Notes: generated by a model not told the origin, from the sequence alone. DNA of 35,012 nucleotides from Mycobacterium sp. IS-1264 (GCF_001954195.1 NZ_MBES01000041.1:1-35012); one strand, 5' to 3'; positions 1-24,535 are shown, counted from the stretch's first letter. Program-made: numbers and translations.

Positions 1-1
1 G

Positions 2-13413
<13,412 letters not shown>

Positions 13414-13414
<1 letters not shown>

Positions 13415-13776
13415 TGCACCACACCGTCTTTACCGATGTCGTTCAGAAGTACTACGTGGCGGTGGACAACGCGGATGTCGACGGCCTTGTGGCACTCTTC
13501 GAAGCCGACGCCGAGTACTCACGGCCGGGCTATGCGTGTCTGAGCGGAAGAGAGGCGATCAGGTCCTTCTACGTGGATGACCGCATCATCGAGTCGGGTA
13601 TGCACAACATCGAGTCGATCGTTTCTGATTCCGGAGTGGTCGCGGTCGAGGGCTGCTTCAAGGGCACCGTGCGTGGCGGAGCCGCTGCCGAAGTTGAGTT
13701 TGCCGACTTCTTCTGGCCCGGCCCACACGGGCTCATCAAGAAGCGGCGGACGTATTTCTATACGCCGCTAATCTAA
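13414..13776 (+). CDS. SnoaL/NTF2-like small protein in the NRPS operon
   Basis: This 120-residue protein has the length and pattern of the NTF2/SnoaL-like cone fold: an N-terminal helix (VVQKYYVAVDNADVDGLVALF), then DAEYSRPGY, GREAIRSFY and an alternating beta C-terminus ending FFWPGPHGLIKKRRTYFY. The fold includes polyketide cyclases, ketosteroid isomerase-like enzymes and non-catalytic binding proteins. The ATG at 13414 shares one base with the NRPS stop (TGATG) and has an AAGGGGG ribosome site about 6 bases upstream, so translation is probably coupled to the NRPS. That position suggests a role in tailoring or releasing the peptide, which is inference only. The exact activity cannot be read from the sequence. 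I chose this start because longer in-frame starts would run back into the thioesterase. Confidence 0.85.
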
Positions 13777-13803
13777 ATTTAGAACAATCTCAGGTGGAAC
13801 AAA

Positions 13804-14940
13804 ATGTCGGTGGATCAGGCAGCAGCGCTTTTGCCCGGGGGTTTTCGACTCGACGCGTCCCCATCGCGATTGTCGGACGCTGAGCGGGCCGAAATCTTAG
13901 CGGACCCGGGGTTCGGCCGTTTTTTCACTGACCATATGTCGATCATTTACTGGGATGCGGACAAAGGTTGGCACGGGGCGCGTGTAACGCAGCTCAGCTC
14001 GTTCACCATTCATCCGGCATGCGTTGTGCTCCACTACGCCCAGGGAGTGATCGAGGGCCTGAAAGCTTACGGTCGGGCAGACGGAAGCGTTTGGCTGTTC
14101 AGACCGTTGCTCAATGCGCGCCGGTTCCGCAAATCGGCTGCCAGATTGGCCCTTCCGCAGCTCGGCGACGACCTCTTCCTATCGAGCTTGATGTCGCTGA
14201 TACAAGTAGACCGTGCGTGGGTCCCCACGAATGATCGTGAATGCAGCTTGTATCTCCGGCCATTCATGTTCGGTGCGGAAGTGGGACTCGGGGTCCGGCC
14301 AAGTCCGTCCGTGACCTATGCCGTCATCGCGAGCCCGTCAGGCCCATATTTTCCGGGCGGAACCGCCGGAATGCGGCTATGGGTAGGGAAGTACCCCCGC
14401 GCCTGGGAGGGCGGCACCGGGAGCGTCAAATTCGGTGGTAACTACGCGTCGAACCTCTTGGCAGAAATCGAGGCCAAAGAGTATGGCTGCGATCACGTGT
14501 TGTTCCTCGACGATGATGGCTGTGTCCAGGAATCCGGCACGATGAACATATTTGCCATCACAGCTGAAGGCGAGCTTGTAACCCCAAGCTTGGGAACGAT
14601 TCTCGAGGGGGTGACACGGGCGAGCGTTCTTTCGCTGGCGACCGCCCATGGGTTGGCCCCAACCGAACGTCGATTCCCGTTCGAGGAATTGAAGCAGGGC
14701 TGCATATCCGGCAAAATTCGCGAGGTCTTCGCGGTAGGGACTGCGGCGGTCGTCAACCCGATCGTTGGATTCAAGGGCCCGCGGTGTGAATTCGCGGTGG
14801 CCGACGGTCTGCCAGGCCCGAAGAGCCAAGCGCTGCGCGACCACCTCCTCGACATTCAATACGGTCGGCGGCCGGACCCGTTCGACTGGATGGTTGAAAT
14901 CCCCGACTTGGCTCACGTGAAAGGCGAGGAACCGCGATGA
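13804..14940 (+). CDS. Branched-chain amino acid aminotransferase family (fold type IV PLP enzyme)
   Basis: This 378-residue protein matches the IlvE/BCAT family in length and motifs: LHYAQGVIEGLKAY, FRPLLNARRF, the PLP lysine in GSVKFGGNYASNL (K209), QESGTMNIF and TPSLGTILEGVTR. The family interconverts Leu, Ile and Val with their 2-oxo acids using glutamate. As a copy inside an NRPS operon it more likely supplies a branched-chain or unusual amino acid precursor than serves housekeeping metabolism; that is inference. The ATG at 13804 has AGGTGG upstream (about 13791-13796). The TGA overlaps the glycosyltransferase start by four bases (ATGA). The canonical BCAT motif has AK-T-GGNYA around the lysine, whereas here V precedes and F follows it, so the substrate preference may be shifted. 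Confidence 0.92.
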   Translation: MSVDQAAALLPGGFRLDASPSRLSDAERAEILADPGFGRFFTDHMSIIYWDADKGWHGARVTQLSSFTIHPACVVLHYAQGVIEGLKAYGRADGSVWLFRPLLNARRFRKSAARLALPQLGDDLFLSSLMSLIQVDRAWVPTNDRECSLYLRPFMFGAEVGLGVRPSPSVTYAVIASPSGPYFPGGTAGMRLWVGKYPRAWEGGTGSVKFGGNYASNLLAEIEAKEYGCDHVLFLDDDGCVQESGTMNIFAITAEGELVTPSLGTILEGVTRASVLSLATAHGLAPTERRFPFEELKQGCISGKIREVFAVGTAAVVNPIVGFKGPRCEFAVADGLPGPKSQALRDHLLDIQYGRRPDPFDWMVEIPDLAHVKGEEPR

Positions 14941-16205
14941 TATTTGTGTTGGCCTGCTATGGAACTCGCGGCGATGTCGAGCCCGGCGTCGCTGTCGGCC
15001 GCGAGCTACTGCGCCGGGGCCACGAAGTGCGCATGGCCGTCCCGCCCGACATGGTGGGCGACACCGAGGCGGCCGGGCTTGCGGCGGCCGGCTACGGGGT
15101 GGACACGCAGACGTGGATGGACGTGCACCGCGATCTGTGGGCGTGTCTGTCCCGCAGCCCCTGGAGGATCCCGGAGCTGATCAGGCTGGGACGCGAACTC
15201 TGGCGGCTCTTCATGCAGAGCTGGGGGGAGGCGAGCGCCACGCTGAAATCGCGGGCAAGCGGGGCCGACCTGCTCGTCACCGGCCGCAGTTTGGAGGAGA
15301 CCGCTGCCAACGTCGCGGAGTATCACGACATTCCGTTGGCCACGCTGCATTACGCGCCGGCGCGGCCCCACGGCCAGGTCCTTCCATTCCTGCCGCCGCT
15401 GTTCGGGCGCTCCTTGATGACCTTGAACGAGTGGGTGTATTGGCGCACGACGAAAAGGGTCGAGGACACGCAGCGGCGTGAACTGGGCCTGCCGAAGTCG
15501 ACGGCCCCCTCGTCGCGGCGGATCGCCGAACGCGGGTCGCTGGAAATCCAGGCCTACGACGAGGTTTGCTTTCCCGGGCTGGCAGCCGAATGGGCGAAAT
15601 GGAACGGCCGGCGGCCCTTTGTCGGCGCCCTGACCATGGAACTGCCGACCGACGCCGATGACGAGGTCGCGTCGTGGATTGCCGCTGGAACACCGCCGAT
15701 CTATTTCGGGTTTGGCAGCATCCCTGTCGAATCTGCCGCCCGCACAGTCGAAATGATCAGCGCCGCTTGCGAGCAGCTAGGCGAGCGAGCGTTGGTGTGC
15801 TCCGGCGGCACCGACTTCAGCGACGTCCCCAAATTCGCGAACGTCAAGGTGGTGGCGGCGGTGAACCATGCGGCCGTTTTCCCCGCGTGCCGCGCCGTCG
15901 TGCACCATGGCGGCGCGGGCACCACGGCCGCCGGCCTGCGCGCCGGAGTCCCCACCTTGATCCTCTGGGCGGCGGCCGATCAGCCGTATTGGGGAGCTCA
16001 GATCAAACGACTGAAGGTTGGCACTGCCCGGGGATTCGCGAGCACTACCCAGCAATCGCTGGTCGCGGACCTGCGCACCATCCTCGAGCCCGACTACGCC
16101 GGACGCGCCCGTGAGATCGCCACTCGGATGAGCAAATCCGCCGAAAGCGTTGCAGCCGCCGCTGATCTGCTCGAGGATTTCGCCCGCTCGCGGCGTGAGG
16201 GCTGA
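14937..16205 (+). CDS. Family 1 (UGT/GtfB-like) glycosyltransferase
   Basis: This 422-residue, two-domain GT-B enzyme starts with the nucleotide-sugar family signature (CYGTRGDVEPGVAVGRELLRRGH). The C-terminal donor-binding motif is HHGGAGTTAAGLRAGVP (starting at H323), followed by WAADQPYWG-type residues. Length and motifs fit the mycobacterial glycosyltransferases of glycopeptidolipid and phenolic glycolipid loci, and the Rv1524/Rv1526c proteins near the same position in M. tuberculosis (from memory). It transfers a sugar, often 6-deoxyhexose in these families, from a nucleotide donor to a lipid or peptide hydroxyl at the cytoplasmic face. The Thr predicted for the last NRPS module would be a possible acceptor. 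The ATG overlaps the aminotransferase stop (ATGA) with GAGGA six bases upstream, indicating translational coupling. Confidence 0.95.
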   Translation: MIFVLACYGTRGDVEPGVAVGRELLRRGHEVRMAVPPDMVGDTEAAGLAAAGYGVDTQTWMDVHRDLWACLSRSPWRIPELIRLGRELWRLFMQSWGEASATLKSRASGADLLVTGRSLEETAANVAEYHDIPLATLHYAPARPHGQVLPFLPPLFGRSLMTLNEWVYWRTTKRVEDTQRRELGLPKSTAPSSRRIAERGSLEIQAYDEVCFPGLAAEWAKWNGRRPFVGALTMELPTDADDEVASWIAAGTPPIYFGFGSIPVESAARTVEMISAACEQLGERALVCSGGTDFSDVPKFANVKVVAAVNHAAVFPACRAVVHHGGAGTTAAGLRAGVPTLILWAAADQPYWGAQIKRLKVGTARGFASTTQQSLVADLRTILEPDYAGRAREIATRMSKSAESVAAAADLLEDFARSRREG

Positions 16206-16226
16206 TCCGGTCAAAAGGGCCGCGGA

Positions 16227-17195
16227 ATGATCGGGGCTCGGATCCTAGGGCTGTGGCGCTGGTACATACGATTCCTTCGCACCGGCAAGGAGCGCGTCGG
16301 CCTCACCGAGCGCTGGGTCCGGGCGCTCTTGCTGATCGTGCCGTACTACGGCGTGGTTGTGCCGCTGTTGCTCCGCGCCGCGCTCCGGGGACCGGTGACC
16401 GTCGAGGGCGTTAGCGAAGACGGAACCCATTTTCGTTGCCGGCTCCCGGATTTCATCCCGTTGTACATCTACCTGTTCGGCACCTGGGAACCCGATCTCG
16501 CGGCGTTTCTGCGCCGCCGGCTGCGACCGGGCGACGCCTTCGTCGACGTCGGCGCCAACATCGGATGTGTAAGCGCGTTGGCCAGCGGACTGGTTGGACC
16601 GCATGGCGTCGTTGTCGCGATCGAACCGTGCCCCACCGCGATCTCCGCGCTACAGGAGACGGTGACCAGGAACGCCCTGACGAACGTTCGCCTGGTTGCC
16701 GCCGCCGTGTCGGATCGCGTTCGGCAACTCCCACTGTTCGCCGGACCAAGCTACAACCTGGGCATGACCTCGACGGTCGCCCATTGCAGCCTGCGGGAAC
16801 GGGGCCGGGTGCCGGCGGCGCCTCTCGGTTCGCTCGTCACCCGTGCGGAGCTGGCGAGCGCCCGGCTGATCAAGATCGATGTGGAGGGCGCAGAGGACCG
16901 CGTGCTGGCAGGCATTGTGGCGTCCGTCGACGCTCTCGGCGCCGATGCCGAATTGGCGGTTGAACTGTCGCCTAAATGGTGGAGCGATCCGCAGCTGCGG
17001 CCGATTGATGTGCTGCGACCGTTCCTGGACCGCGGCTTCCATGTCTTCCTGCTGCCCAGCGATTACGCGCCGTGGCGCTACCTGTGGCCTCACGACGTCG
17101 GCGCGCCGCAGCGGCTCCGCGACCTGACCGTATTGGAGCGGCGCGTGCGGCGCCTCGACGTCGTGCTGTCACGCAGCGACGCCGATGCGCTCTGA
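16227..17195 (+). CDS. FkbM-family SAM-dependent methyltransferase
   Basis: This 322-residue protein has the FkbM methyltransferase signature: SAM-binding FVDVGANIGCVSA (D107 in it), AIEPCP, and IKIDVEGAEDRVLAG (K216 in it). FkbM enzymes usually O-methylate hydroxyls, including those of deoxysugars. Several sugar methyltransferases of mycobacterial GPL clusters (rmt/fmt type) belong here. The N-terminus (about residues 30-52, ALLLIVPYYGVVVPLLLRAAL) is hydrophobic and could anchor the protein at the membrane. It lies 21 bases after the glycosyltransferase, so it most simply methylates the sugar that enzyme adds (inference). The stop is two bases from the end of the convergent Gap-like gene. 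Confidence 0.93.
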   Translation: MIGARILGLWRWYIRFLRTGKERVGLTERWVRALLLIVPYYGVVVPLLLRAALRGPVTVEGVSEDGTHFRCRLPDFIPLYIYLFGTWEPDLAAFLRRRLRPGDAFVDVGANIGCVSALASGLVGPHGVVVAIEPCPTAISALQETVTRNALTNVRLVAAAVSDRVRQLPLFAGPSYNLGMTSTVAHCSLRERGRVPAAPLGSLVTRAELASARLIKIDVEGAEDRVLAGIVASVDALGADAELAVELSPKWWSDPQLRPIDVLRPFLDRGFHVFLLPSDYAPWRYLWPHDVGAPQRLRDLTVLERRVRRLDVVLSRSDADAL

Positions 17196-17197
17196 GG

Positions 17198-17998
17198 TCA
17201 GGTGCCGGCCATGCCCTGCGCCACCAGCGAGACGCCGACGACGGCGATGATGACCAGCACGATCTTCCGACGATGGGTCCACGCCCAGTCGCGCAGCACT
17301 CGCACTGCCGCTTGGGTTTTCGCCGGCGCCACCAGATAGCTGACGAGAATGATCTCCTCAACCGCAAGCATCCCGACGACAAACGCGATGGCGGCGCTGA
17401 TCTGCGTGCCGATCGCGGCTCCCGACGCCACGATGATTGCGTCGACGATCAGCACCCCTTCGAGCGATGGCGCCATCAAGACACCGATCAGGAACGCCAC
17501 CCACAGGGATCCGTTTTGCCACACATCGTGGCCGCGGCGGAGCAGCCGCCGGAAAATGGATTCGCCCTCCGTCGGCGGATCCTGCGCCTGACCGATCAGC
17601 CGCGAGATCGATTTCGGTGTATTCGACTCCAACACAAGCGTCGAGCCGCTGCCTGCCGCTGCCGGCACCTTCTCGCGCTGACGCGCCGAGAAGCGCACTG
17701 CCATCACGGCGGCAATCGATAGCGCCAGCACCCCCAAGCCGATTTGAATGTAGTGGGCGGCGGAGTTCGCGCCGGTGCCCGGCTTGGCCAAATCTCGAGT
17801 AAAAGAAGCGAACGTCGGCGTCACGTGCAGCACGATCAGCGGGACGAGATAGGAGGGAACATTCACCGCAATGCAGCCGAGCCAGTAGGCGAACAAGTTT
17901 TGCACGGGCCGCGGCCGGGAGATCACGAGCAGGATGATGCCGAGACGCAACGGATGGAGCGTCACGAAAATCGCAAATCCCAGTAACGAGCTCCACAT
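17198..17998 (-). CDS. Gap/Sap-family (sulfolipid/GPL-addressing) membrane protein
   Basis: This is a polytopic membrane protein of 266 residues with about six hydrophobic segments: near the start (SLLGFAIFVTLHPLRLGIIL), residues 40-60, 85-105, 165-185, 195-225 and a C-terminal one. The LHPLRLGIILLVISRPRPVQNLFAYWLGC region is characteristic of the mycobacterial GAP/SfLAP family, in which Gap is needed to move glycopeptidolipids to the cell surface. It probably helps export the lipopeptide made by this cluster. I prefer the ATG at 17998 (MWSSLLGF) with AAGGTAG about ten bases upstream. A GTG at 18007 would add three residues but sits too close to that site. It is on the same strand as, and 189-198 bases downstream of, the PKS. 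Confidence 0.92.
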   Translation of the reverse strand: MWSSLLGFAIFVTLHPLRLGIILLVISRPRPVQNLFAYWLGCIAVNVPSYLVPLIVLHVTPTFASFTRDLAKPGTGANSAAHYIQIGLGVLALSIAAVMAVRFSARQREKVPAAAGSGSTLVLESNTPKSISRLIGQAQDPPTEGESIFRRLLRRGHDVWQNGSLWVAFLIGVLMAPSLEGVLIVDAIIVASGAAIGTQISAAIAFVVGMLAVEEIILVSYLVAPAKTQAAVRVLRDWAWTHRRKIVLVIIAVVGVSLVAQGMAGT

Positions 17999-18062
17999 GA
18001 TCGGCACACTACCTTGTTGGCTTTTGTCTGTTGGCTATTTTTCGGCGTCCCAGAGGTGTGTT

Positions 18063-18081
18063 GTGTGCAGCGGGCGCACAC
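18063..18081. repeat. Perfect 6-bp inverted repeat between PKS and gap-like gene
   Basis: GTGTGC and GCACAC flank a 7-base spacer. On the + strand the second arm is followed by CTTTTGT-like sequence, so the hairpin resembles a weak terminator for transcripts entering from the left. On the - strand it would lie in the leader between the PKS stop and the gap-like start. It could be an operator, a weak terminator or chance. I see no other clear promoter or gene in the 18008-18196 gap. Confidence 0.35.
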
Positions 18082-18196
18082 TTTTGTACCGGGCGCCGGA
18101 ATTGCTCAACATCGGTGCAATAAGCGTTCGCGTCGAATGGCTCGCGAATTGATATCAGCACTCGCGTCGCCCTAATTCCGAACGCATTTTCTGGCT

Positions 18197-21100
18197 TCAT
18201 GCGCCAACGCCCTCGGCGGGCGTCAGCCTTTCGCAGAGCAGCTCCGCCAAACCGCGAATGGTGCCAATGGTGGTGAAGTCGGTGGGATTGATCCGTATTC
18301 CGGTTTCCGTCTCGATGCGGGTACGCAGTTCAAGCGCGCCCAGCGAGTCGATGCCGTACTCCGAGAGTGGCCGGTCCGGATCGATGCTGCGATGCAAGAT
18401 CAGGCTGACCTGATCGGAGATCAGACGCCGCAGCCGGGTTGGCCATTCCTCGAGCGGCAGCTCGCTGAGCTCGGTCTGCAGTTTGCTTGTGCCCCTTGGG
18501 TTTTGTCCGTTGGAGCGGAATGCTTCGGCAAACGGGCTGCGCTGCGCGAAGCTCGTCAACCACGGTGCGCCGGTGATCGGTGCGTACCCGGTATAGCCTC
18601 GGTCGTGGCGCAGCAGCGCTTCGAACGCATACGCGCCCTCCTCGGGAGCGATAGCGACGTCGGCGCCCTCCGCCAGCGCGGCGGCCCGCCCGACCTGCGC
18701 CCACGCGCCCCAGGCGATCGCGGTCGCCGGCAGGCCCTGAGCCCGGCGCCACAGGCTGAAGGCGTCCAGCCAGCTGTTGGCCGCCGCGTAGGCGCCCTGC
18801 CCGGGCGAGCCCACCAGCGCGGCCGCCGAGGAGAACCAGCAGAACCAGTCCAACGGCTGGTCGGCGGTGGCCGCGTGCAGGTTCCACGCACCGTAAACCT
18901 TTGGCGCCCAGTCACGCTCGATGAGCTCATCAGTGATATTCGCCAGGGTGGCATCCTCGATCACCGCCGCGGCATGCAGCACGCCGCGCAGCGGAAGGCC
19001 GGTCGCGGTCGCGACGGTCACCAACCGCTCAGCCGTACCGTCCTCGGCGATATCGCCGCACTCGACCACAACGTCGGTGCCGGTGGCGCTGATGCGTTCG
19101 ATGGCCTGCGACGCATCGACTGTTGGTTGCGAGCGGGAGGACAACACGAGACGCCCGCAGCCTGCCGCCGCCATCTTCTCGGCCAAGAACAGCCCCAGGC
19201 CCCCCAGCCCACCGGTGACGACGTAGGCGCCGTCGGGGCGGAAGACCCGAGTCTGGTCCGGCGGCACCACCACGCGACTGGATCCGGCGTGCGGAACGTC
19301 GAGCACGAGCTTTCCGGTGTGCTGGGCGCCGCTCATCAACCGAATGGCGGTAGCGGCGTCGGCAAGCGGGTAGTGCGTGCTCTGTGGCATCGGCAACACG
19401 CCGTCGGCGGTGAGCCGGTACACCGTTTTCAGCAACTCCTGCAGCCGCTCGGGATGGCTGTAGGACAGTAACCCTAGGTCGACGCCGTAGAAGGCGAGGT
19501 TGCGCCGAAACGGGAAGAGCCCCAACCGGGTGTCGCCGTAGATGTCGCGTTTGCCGATTTCGACGAATCGTCCACCGAGCGCGAGCAATTCGAGGCCGGC
19601 TCGTTGGGCGCCGCCGGTCACCGAATTGAGCACGATGTCTACGCCGTATCCCGCGGTGTCACGGCGTATACCCTCGGCGAACTCCAGGCTGCGCGAGTCG
19701 TAAACGTGCTCGATGCCCATGTCGCGCAGTAGGTCTCGGCGCTGCTCGCTGCCGGCGGTGGCGAAGATCTCCGCACCCGCGGCCCGGGCGATGGCAATTG
19801 CCGCCTGCCCCACGCCGCCGGTCGCGGAATGGATCAACACCTTGTCGCTGCCGCTGATGCGGGCCAGGTCGTGCAGGCCGTACCAGGCGGTGGCGTGCGC
19901 GGTTGTCACCGCGGCAGCCTGGTCGTCGGAAAGGCCGGCCGGCAACGATACGGCCAGGCGCGCGTCGCAGGTGATGAACGTGCTCCAACAGCCGTCGGCG
20001 CACAGGCCTGCGACGTGATCGCCCACCTTGTGGTCGGTTACGTCGGGCCCGACAGCGGTGATGACACCCGCGAAGTCGGTGCCGAGCTGGGGGAGTCGCC
20101 CCTCGAAGGCGGGGTAGCGTCCGAACGCCAGTAACACGTCGGCGAAGTTGATGCTGGATGCGCTGACCGCGACCTCGATCTGTCCGGACCCCGGCGGAAT
20201 CCGGTCGCAGGCAACGAGTTCCATTGACTCCAGGTCGCCCGGTGTACGGATCTGCAGGCGCATTCCGTCGCGTTCATGGTCGGCGACGGTGGTGTGCCGT
20301 TCCTCGGGCCGCAGGGGAGTCGAACGCAAACGCGCCGCATACCACTGGCCGTTCCGCCAGGCGGTCTCGTCTTCGTCGGATTCGCTGAGCAGTTGCTGCG
20401 CCAGGTGCTCGCTGTCGGTGTCGGCGTCCAGGTCGATCTGGGTGGCGTGCAGGTGCGGATGCTCGGCGCCGATTACCCGCAGCAAACCCCGCAGCCCAGC
20501 CTGCTCGAGGTTGGGCCGGTCGCCCGCCAGCACCGCCTGAGCGCCGCGGGTGACGACGCACAGGCGCGGCGGCTGGCCGGCCATCTCCGGCAATCCGCGG
20601 ACGATACGCACCACATGCTCCACGTACTCGCGGCCAAGCAGCGGGGAGTGGTCGTCGGAGTGGCCGTTTTTCGGTCCGGCGAGGATCACCACACCGGTGA
20701 ATCCCGCGGCGCGCAAATGATTTTCGAGCTGCGCAGCGTTCGCGGCGTGGTCGGCGCGTTGTGGCCAGCACATCGTGGTGCATTGCGCGCCATGCTGTTT
20801 CAGCGCATCGGTCAAGTTGGTGGCCACCACATCCGCGGTGGTAGTGGTGCTGATCAACAGCCACGCGCCGGGATCGGCGTATTCCACTTCGGGCAATTCC
20901 CGCTGCTGCCACTCGACGGTGAGCAGTCGCTCGTCCAGCACCCGCTGGTGGTGTGCGCGCTCCGAGATTCCGGAGCCCAGGCGCAGGCCCCGCACGGCCA
21001 GGAGGATTGCCCCGTGCTCGTCGAGGACGTCGATGTCGGCCTCGATCCCGGTGGCGTCGGCTTTGTTCACCCGGGTGTAGCAGTAGCGGGCATTGCGAGC

Positions 21101-24100
21101 GGCAGCGTATGCGCGTAGCCGCCGAACGCCCAGCGGCAAGGCAAGCACCTGCCCGCCCATGGCCTCGACGCCGGGATGGGCCGCGACGGACTGGAAACAC
21201 GCGTCCAGCAGGGCCGGGTGCATGCCGTAAGCGTCTTGTTGCGAACGGATTTCGCGGGGCAGCGCGATCTCGGCCAGCACGGTGCCGGACGCAGTCTCGT
21301 CGATGTGCACGGCCCCCAGACCGGTGAACGCCGGACCGTAGTGAACACCCCGCTCGCCCAGGCGTGCGCGCACCGCGGCGCCATCCTCGCGACGCCCATG
21401 CGCGGCCAGAAGCGTGGATAGATCGAGCGCGGGAGGTTGCTCACGCTCTGTGGCGGATAAGACCGCGCGAGCTTGCCGCGCTTGCTCGCCGCCCTGATTT
21501 GTCTCCACGGCGAAATCGGCGATGCCCGGCGACGACAACGATGCCGTGGTGCCGACCGTGGTCTGCTCGTCGAGCAGCAGCGCCTGCTCGAACACGATGT
21601 CGCGGACCTCGGAGGTTTCGCCCAGCACAGCGTGTGCGGCCGCCAGCGCCATCTCGCAGTACGCCGCCCCCGGAAGCACGGCCACGTTGCGGATCTGGTG
21701 ATCGCCCAGCCAGGGTTGGGCTGCGGTGCCCACCTCGGCTTGCCACACGTGGCGCTCCGGTTCCTCGTGCAGGTGCACGTGCGGGCCCAACAGCGGATGT
21801 ACCGAAACGGTGCAACCACCATGCGTGGGGGATTCCGGACCGTCGTGGCTCAACCACAGCCGGCGGTGCGTCCAGGTCGGCAGCGGCGAATCGACCAGGC
21901 GCCCAGTCGGATACAGCACCGAGAAGTCCACCGCGGCGCCCGCACTGTGCAGATCCGCGACAAAGCCGCGCAGCCCGTACGGAAGCTCTTGTTCGCGGCG
22001 CATACCGGCCAGAGCGGCCACCGGCACGTCGAGGCTGCGGGCCGTCTGGTCGAGAGCGTGGGTAAGAAGCGGGTGCGGTGCCAGCTCGGCGAAGACCCGG
22101 TGGCCGTCCTGCATGGCGGCTTGCACCGCCGTGGCGAACCGGACCATGCGGCGCATGTTGTCCGCCCAATAGCGGGCATCGCACACCGGTTGTTCGCGCG
22201 GGTCGAACAGGGTCGCCGAGTAGAACGGAACCTCCGGTGTCCTCGGGCTGAGCTCGGCGAGCGCGTCGGTTAGCTCGTCGAGGATCGGGTCGACTTGAGG
22301 GGAATGAAAGGCGACGTCGGTGGGGACCTCGCGCGCCATCACGCCGCGCTGCTCCCAGGCCGCCACCAGCTCGCGAACCGTCTCGGCCGCACCCGCGATC
22401 ACCGACGACTGCGGCGAGGCCACGATCGCCACCACGACATCGTTGATACCGCGGGCCATCAGCTCCGAAAACACTTGCTGGGCAGGCAATTCCACCGACG
22501 CCGTGGCGCCGGAGCCGGCGACGCGGGACATCAGCCGGGAGCGGCGACAGATGACACGCACCCCGTCTTCCAGCGACAGCGCGCCCGCGGCGACGGCCGC
22601 CGCGGCCTCACCGAGCGAGTGGCCGATGACCGCGCCGGGGCGCACCCCGTATGCCCGTATGGTGGCCGCCAGCGCGACCTGCATCGTGAACAGCGTCGGC
22701 TGAATCCGGTCTTGACCCGTCACGACCCGCGGCGACGAGATCGCGTCGGTGACCGAGAACCCGGACTCGAGGGCGATCAGCGGCTCGGCTTGGGCGACCG
22801 TGGCGGCGAACACCGGTTCGTTCGCGAGCAATTGCGCGCCCATCGCGGCCCACTGCGAACCCTGGCCGGAAAACACCCACACGGGTCCCAGGTCGTCTCG
22901 GCCGACCGCGGCCTGATACGGCATATCGCCATCGGCGATCTCGCGCAAAGCCTTGGTGAGTTCCGGCAGGGTGCTCGCGATGACGGAGGTTCGCACCGGG
23001 CGATGCGCACGCCGACGCGCCAGGGTATAGGCCAGGTCCGGTAGTGCGACGTCGTCGTGGGTCTGCACCCAATGAGCCAGACGGCCGGCGGTGCGGTGCA
23101 GTTCGTCGGCCGAGGTGGACGACAGCGGGAACAGCAGTGGCGTCGCCGGTTCGGCCGGGATGTCCTCGGGCTCAACGGCTTCGGGAGCTTGCTCCACAAT
23201 GGCGTGGACGTTGGTTCCCGACAACCCGTACGATGACACCGCCGCCCGGCGAGGTCCGTGCCCGTTGGTGGGCCACGATGTATTGCCCTGTGGCACAAAA
23301 AGATTAGTCTCAATTCGGGCAAGATCGTCGGGCAGGCGGGTGAAATGCAGATTCCGCGGAACCACGCCGTGTTCAAGCGCGAGGATCGCCTTCATCAGGC
23401 CGAGGGTTCCGGAGGCGGCCTGGGCATGGCCGAAGTTGGTCTTCACCGATGCCAGCGCGCAGGGGCCGTCGACGCCGTAAACCTTGGCCAGACTGGCGTA
23501 TTCGATGGGGTCGCCCACGGGGGTGCCGGGGCCGTGCGCCTCTACCACGCCGACGGTGCGAGCGTCGACACCGGCCGCGGCCAACGCCGCCCGGTACACC
23601 GCGGTCTGCGCGGTCTCCGACGGTGTCGCGATGTTCACGGTGTGGCCGTCCTGATTGACGGCGCTGCCGCGCACCACCGCCAGGATCCGATCACCGTCTC
23701 TTAGCGCGTCGGGCAGCCGCTTGAGCAACACCACTACGCAACCCTCGGCCGAGACGAACCCGTCGGCCCCGACGTCGAAGGCATGGCAGCGTCCGGTGGG
23801 CGACAGCATCCCCTCGGCCGATCCCGAGGCGAACTTCCGCGGGTCCAGCGCCACCGTGGCGCCGCCGGCCAGGGCAAGGTTGCTTTCGCGATCGTGCAGG
23901 CTGCGACAGGCCAGGTGCACGGCGGTCAGGCCGGACGAACACGCGGTGTCCACGGTCAGCGCGGGACCGTGGAGTCCCAGCGTGTAGGCGATCCGTCCGG
24001 ACGCCATGCTGAAGCTGTTGCCGGTAAACCCGTACGGCCCCTCGGCGGTGTGTGCGTCGGCGGCCAGCAGTTGGTAGTCGCCGTGAGTCAAGCCCACGAA

Positions 24101-24535
24101 CACCCCGGTCGGCGAGTCGGTCATGGCCTCCCGCGTGAGACCGGCATGCTCCATGGCCTCCCAGGAGGTTTCCAGCAGCAACCGGTGCTGCGGATCCATC
24201 GCGGTGGCCTCGCGCTCGCTGATCCCGAAGAACTCGAAATCAAAGCCGGCGACGTCGTCGAGGAACCCGCCCCACTTCGATACCGACCGACCAGGTACCC
24301 CGGGCTCGGGGTCGTAGTACTCGTCGGCGTCCCAGCGGTCGGGCGGAACTTCGGTGACCAGGTCATCGCCCCGCAGCAACGCCTCCCACAGCTGCTCCGG
24401 GGAGTCGATACCTCCGGGAAGCCGGCAGGCCATCCCGATGACGGCAACCGGAGTGACCGGTGTGGTGCTCATTGTGGGCGACGAACAGGCCGAATCGGGG
24501 CGGTCCACCCCGTCGACCGCCCCGAAAGACAACAT
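18197..24535 (-). CDS. Mas/Pks5-like reducing type I polyketide synthase (KS-AT-DH-ER-KR-ACP)
   Basis: This 2112-residue protein is about the length of mycocerosic acid synthase. It elongates an acyl chain on one iterative module with full reduction. Domains: KS about 28-450 (active Cys199 in DTACSSG, AHGPGT, NFGHA); AT about 555-870 (Ser640 in GHSLGE); DH about 925-1200 (WLGDHQ, LLDACFQ); ER about 1430-1750 ([12 protein letters not shown]); KR about 1790-1970 ([17 protein letters not shown]); ACP with Ser2064 in GIDSLG. No reductase or thioesterase follows, so the acyl chain is probably passed to a partner, plausibly the lipopeptide's NRPS. The AT has VAFH at 741-744, where Mas (from memory) has VASH, suggesting a changed extender unit. 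I chose the ATG at 24535 because AGGAGG lies seven bases upstream; an ATG at 24472 ([14 protein letters not shown]) is the alternative. The divergent neighbour is the AhpD-like gene. Confidence 0.95.
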   Translation of the reverse strand: MLSFGAVDGVDRPDSACSSPTMSTTPVTPVAVIGMACRLPGGIDSPEQLWEALLRGDDLVTEVPPDRWDADEYYDPEPGVPGRSVSKWGGFLDDVAGFDFEFFGISEREATAMDPQHRLLLETSWEAMEHAGLTREAMTDSPTGVFVGLTHGDYQLLAADAHTAEGPYGFTGNSFSMASGRIAYTLGLHGPALTVDTACSSGLTAVHLACRSLHDRESNLALAGGATVALDPRKFASGSAEGMLSPTGRCHAFDVGADGFVSAEGCVVVLLKRLPDALRDGDRILAVVRGSAVNQDGHTVNIATPSETAQTAVYRAALAAAGVDARTVGVVEAHGPGTPVGDPIEYASLAKVYGVDGPCALASVKTNFGHAQAASGTLGLMKAILALEHGVVPRNLHFTRLPDDLARIETNLFVPQGNTSWPTNGHGPRRAAVSSYGLSGTNVHAIVEQAPEAVEPEDIPAEPATPLLFPLSSTSADELHRTAGRLAHWVQTHDDVALPDLAYTLARRRAHRPVRTSVIASTLPELTKALREIADGDMPYQAAVGRDDLGPVWVFSGQGSQWAAMGAQLLANEPVFAATVAQAEPLIALESGFSVTDAISSPRVVTGQDRIQPTLFTMQVALAATIRAYGVRPGAVIGHSLGEAAAAVAAGALSLEDGVRVICRRSRLMSRVAGSGATASVELPAQQVFSELMARGINDVVVAIVASPQSSVIAGAAETVRELVAAWEQRGVMAREVPTDVAFHSPQVDPILDELTDALAELSPRTPEVPFYSATLFDPREQPVCDARYWADNMRRMVRFATAVQAAMQDGHRVFAELAPHPLLTHALDQTARSLDVPVAALAGMRREQELPYGLRGFVADLHSAGAAVDFSVLYPTGRLVDSPLPTWTHRRLWLSHDGPESPTHGGCTVSVHPLLGPHVHLHEEPERHVWQAEVGTAAQPWLGDHQIRNVAVLPGAAYCEMALAAAHAVLGETSEVRDIVFEQALLLDEQTTVGTTASLSSPGIADFAVETNQGGEQARQARAVLSATEREQPPALDLSTLLAAHGRREDGAAVRARLGERGVHYGPAFTGLGAVHIDETASGTVLAEIALPREIRSQQDAYGMHPALLDACFQSVAAHPGVEAMGGQVLALPLGVRRLRAYAAARNARYCYTRVNKADATGIEADIDVLDEHGAILLAVRGLRLGSGISERAHHQRVLDERLLTVEWQQRELPEVEYADPGAWLLISTTTTADVVATNLTDALKQHGAQCTTMCWPQRADHAANAAQLENHLRAAGFTGVVILAGPKNGHSDDHSPLLGREYVEHVVRIVRGLPEMAGQPPRLCVVTRGAQAVLAGDRPNLEQAGLRGLLRVIGAEHPHLHATQIDLDADTDSEHLAQQLLSESDEDETAWRNGQWYAARLRSTPLRPEERHTTVADHERDGMRLQIRTPGDLESMELVACDRIPPGSGQIEVAVSASSINFADVLLAFGRYPAFEGRLPQLGTDFAGVITAVGPDVTDHKVGDHVAGLCADGCWSTFITCDARLAVSLPAGLSDDQAAAVTTAHATAWYGLHDLARISGSDKVLIHSATGGVGQAAIAIARAAGAEIFATAGSEQRRDLLRDMGIEHVYDSRSLEFAEGIRRDTAGYGVDIVLNSVTGGAQRAGLELLALGGRFVEIGKRDIYGDTRLGLFPFRRNLAFYGVDLGLLSYSHPERLQELLKTVYRLTADGVLPMPQSTHYPLADAATAIRLMSGAQHTGKLVLDVPHAGSSRVVVPPDQTRVFRPDGAYVVTGGLGGLGLFLAEKMAAAGCGRLVLSSRSQPTVDASQAIERISATGTDVVVECGDIAEDGTAERLVTVATATGLPLRGVLHAAAVIEDATLANITDELIERDWAPKVYGAWNLHAATADQPLDWFCWFSSAAALVGSPGQGAYAAANSWLDAFSLWRRAQGLPATAIAWGAWAQVGRAAALAEGADVAIAPEEGAYAFEALLRHDRGYTGYAPITGAPWLTSFAQRSPFAEAFRSNGQNPRGTSKLQTELSELPLEEWPTRLRRLISDQVSLILHRSIDPDRPLSEYGIDSLGALELRTRIETETGIRINPTDFTTIGTIRGLAELLCERLTPAEGVGA

